Below are positions 63,947 through 64,000 of a stretch of 64,000 bases of DNA, piece by piece. A program made the position numbers and the translations under genes. Position 1 is the stretch's first letter. Each line of letters starts with the position of its first letter. The DNA lies in assembly GCF_015472005.1 (NCBI RefSeq), contig NZ_BMAQ01000005.1, forward strand, positions 216,060-280,059. Reading direction: 5' to 3'. This DNA is from Insulibacter thermoxylanivorax (GTDB lineage Bacteria; Bacillota; Bacilli; Paenibacillales; DA-C8). Below the pieces are notes generated by a model that made no database searches, had not been told where the DNA came from, and saw only the letters and a list, made by a program, of their open reading frames with translations.

Positions 63947-64000
63947 ATAACTCAACTTTCGCACCTTGAAAATCTGTACTAAGCCTTGATAGGGCTAGGA

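Overview
The window reads as chromosomal DNA of a low-to-moderate GC Bacillota of the Paenibacillaceae type. The evidence is strong AGGAGG-like ribosome sites before almost every gene, many TTG and GTG starts (11797, 25447, 31926, 41555, 44375 and 49087 are TTG), and typical Bacillales families: CcpA, DUF1292, DUF1885, YlaN, YugN, YdjO, CvfC, YesN-type AraC sensors and LplB/YtcP permeases. I see no rRNA, tRNA, insertion sequence, prophage or CRISPR array. The tetranucleotide GATC is very frequent.

Layout. 1-383: start of an M3 oligoendopeptidase (minus, cut by the window edge). 553-4525: an Fnr-like site, then a tightly overlapping copper-maturation cluster (YtkA-like lipoprotein, nosD, nosL, nosY, nosF) with no nosZ in view. 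4609-6092: a NarL-type two-component pair. 5995-8885 (minus): a histidine kinase with an internally duplicated membrane/dimerisation module and a LytTR response regulator, divergent from a CPBP protease (9137-10039). 10243-15248: a 55-residue membrane protein, a PTS_EIIC_2 permease, a Na/Pi cotransporter with PhoU tail, a HAD phosphatase, an XRE regulator and a small membrane protein.

15301-25064: a pectin/rhamnogalacturonan oligosaccharide locus: a membrane-bound AraC regulator, two tandem paralogous binding lipoproteins, two permeases, a GH105 hydrolase and an SDR oxidoreductase, with a cre-like site at 17771. CcpA itself is encoded at 50152. 25226-30207: a TPP riboswitch and thiF-thiE-thiS-thiG-thiO-thiD, with thiD interrupted by a one-base shift in a run of seven G.

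30399-47120: housekeeping and unknown genes: YdjO, CvfC, CgoX/HemY, an unknown gene with a LexA box, DUF1292, DUF1885, an Orn/Lys/Arg decarboxylase, two MFS exporters, gnd, aroK, a rhodanese, aroA, a CoA-binding protein, and a three-repeat Gln/Ser/Tyr-rich protein whose ribosome site is matched by a complementary upstream segment. 47331-51156: a divergent PTS enzyme I, VanZ, a Cys-cluster protein and ccpA. 51585-55717 (minus): a class A PBP with two FN3 domains, and rpsD with a leader. 56140-63913: a GAF-GGDEF diguanylate cyclase, a lipoprotein, an M29 aminopeptidase, an HPr-like protein without the catalytic histidine, YlaN, Asp23, FtsW, YugN and a CBS-pair protein.

The points I would check first are the nosZ-less nos cluster with its Fnr-like site, the duplicated histidine kinase with LytTR regulator and CPBP protease, the repeat protein with a sequestered ribosome site, the SOS-controlled unknown gene, the HPr-like/enzyme I pair, and the thiD frameshift.
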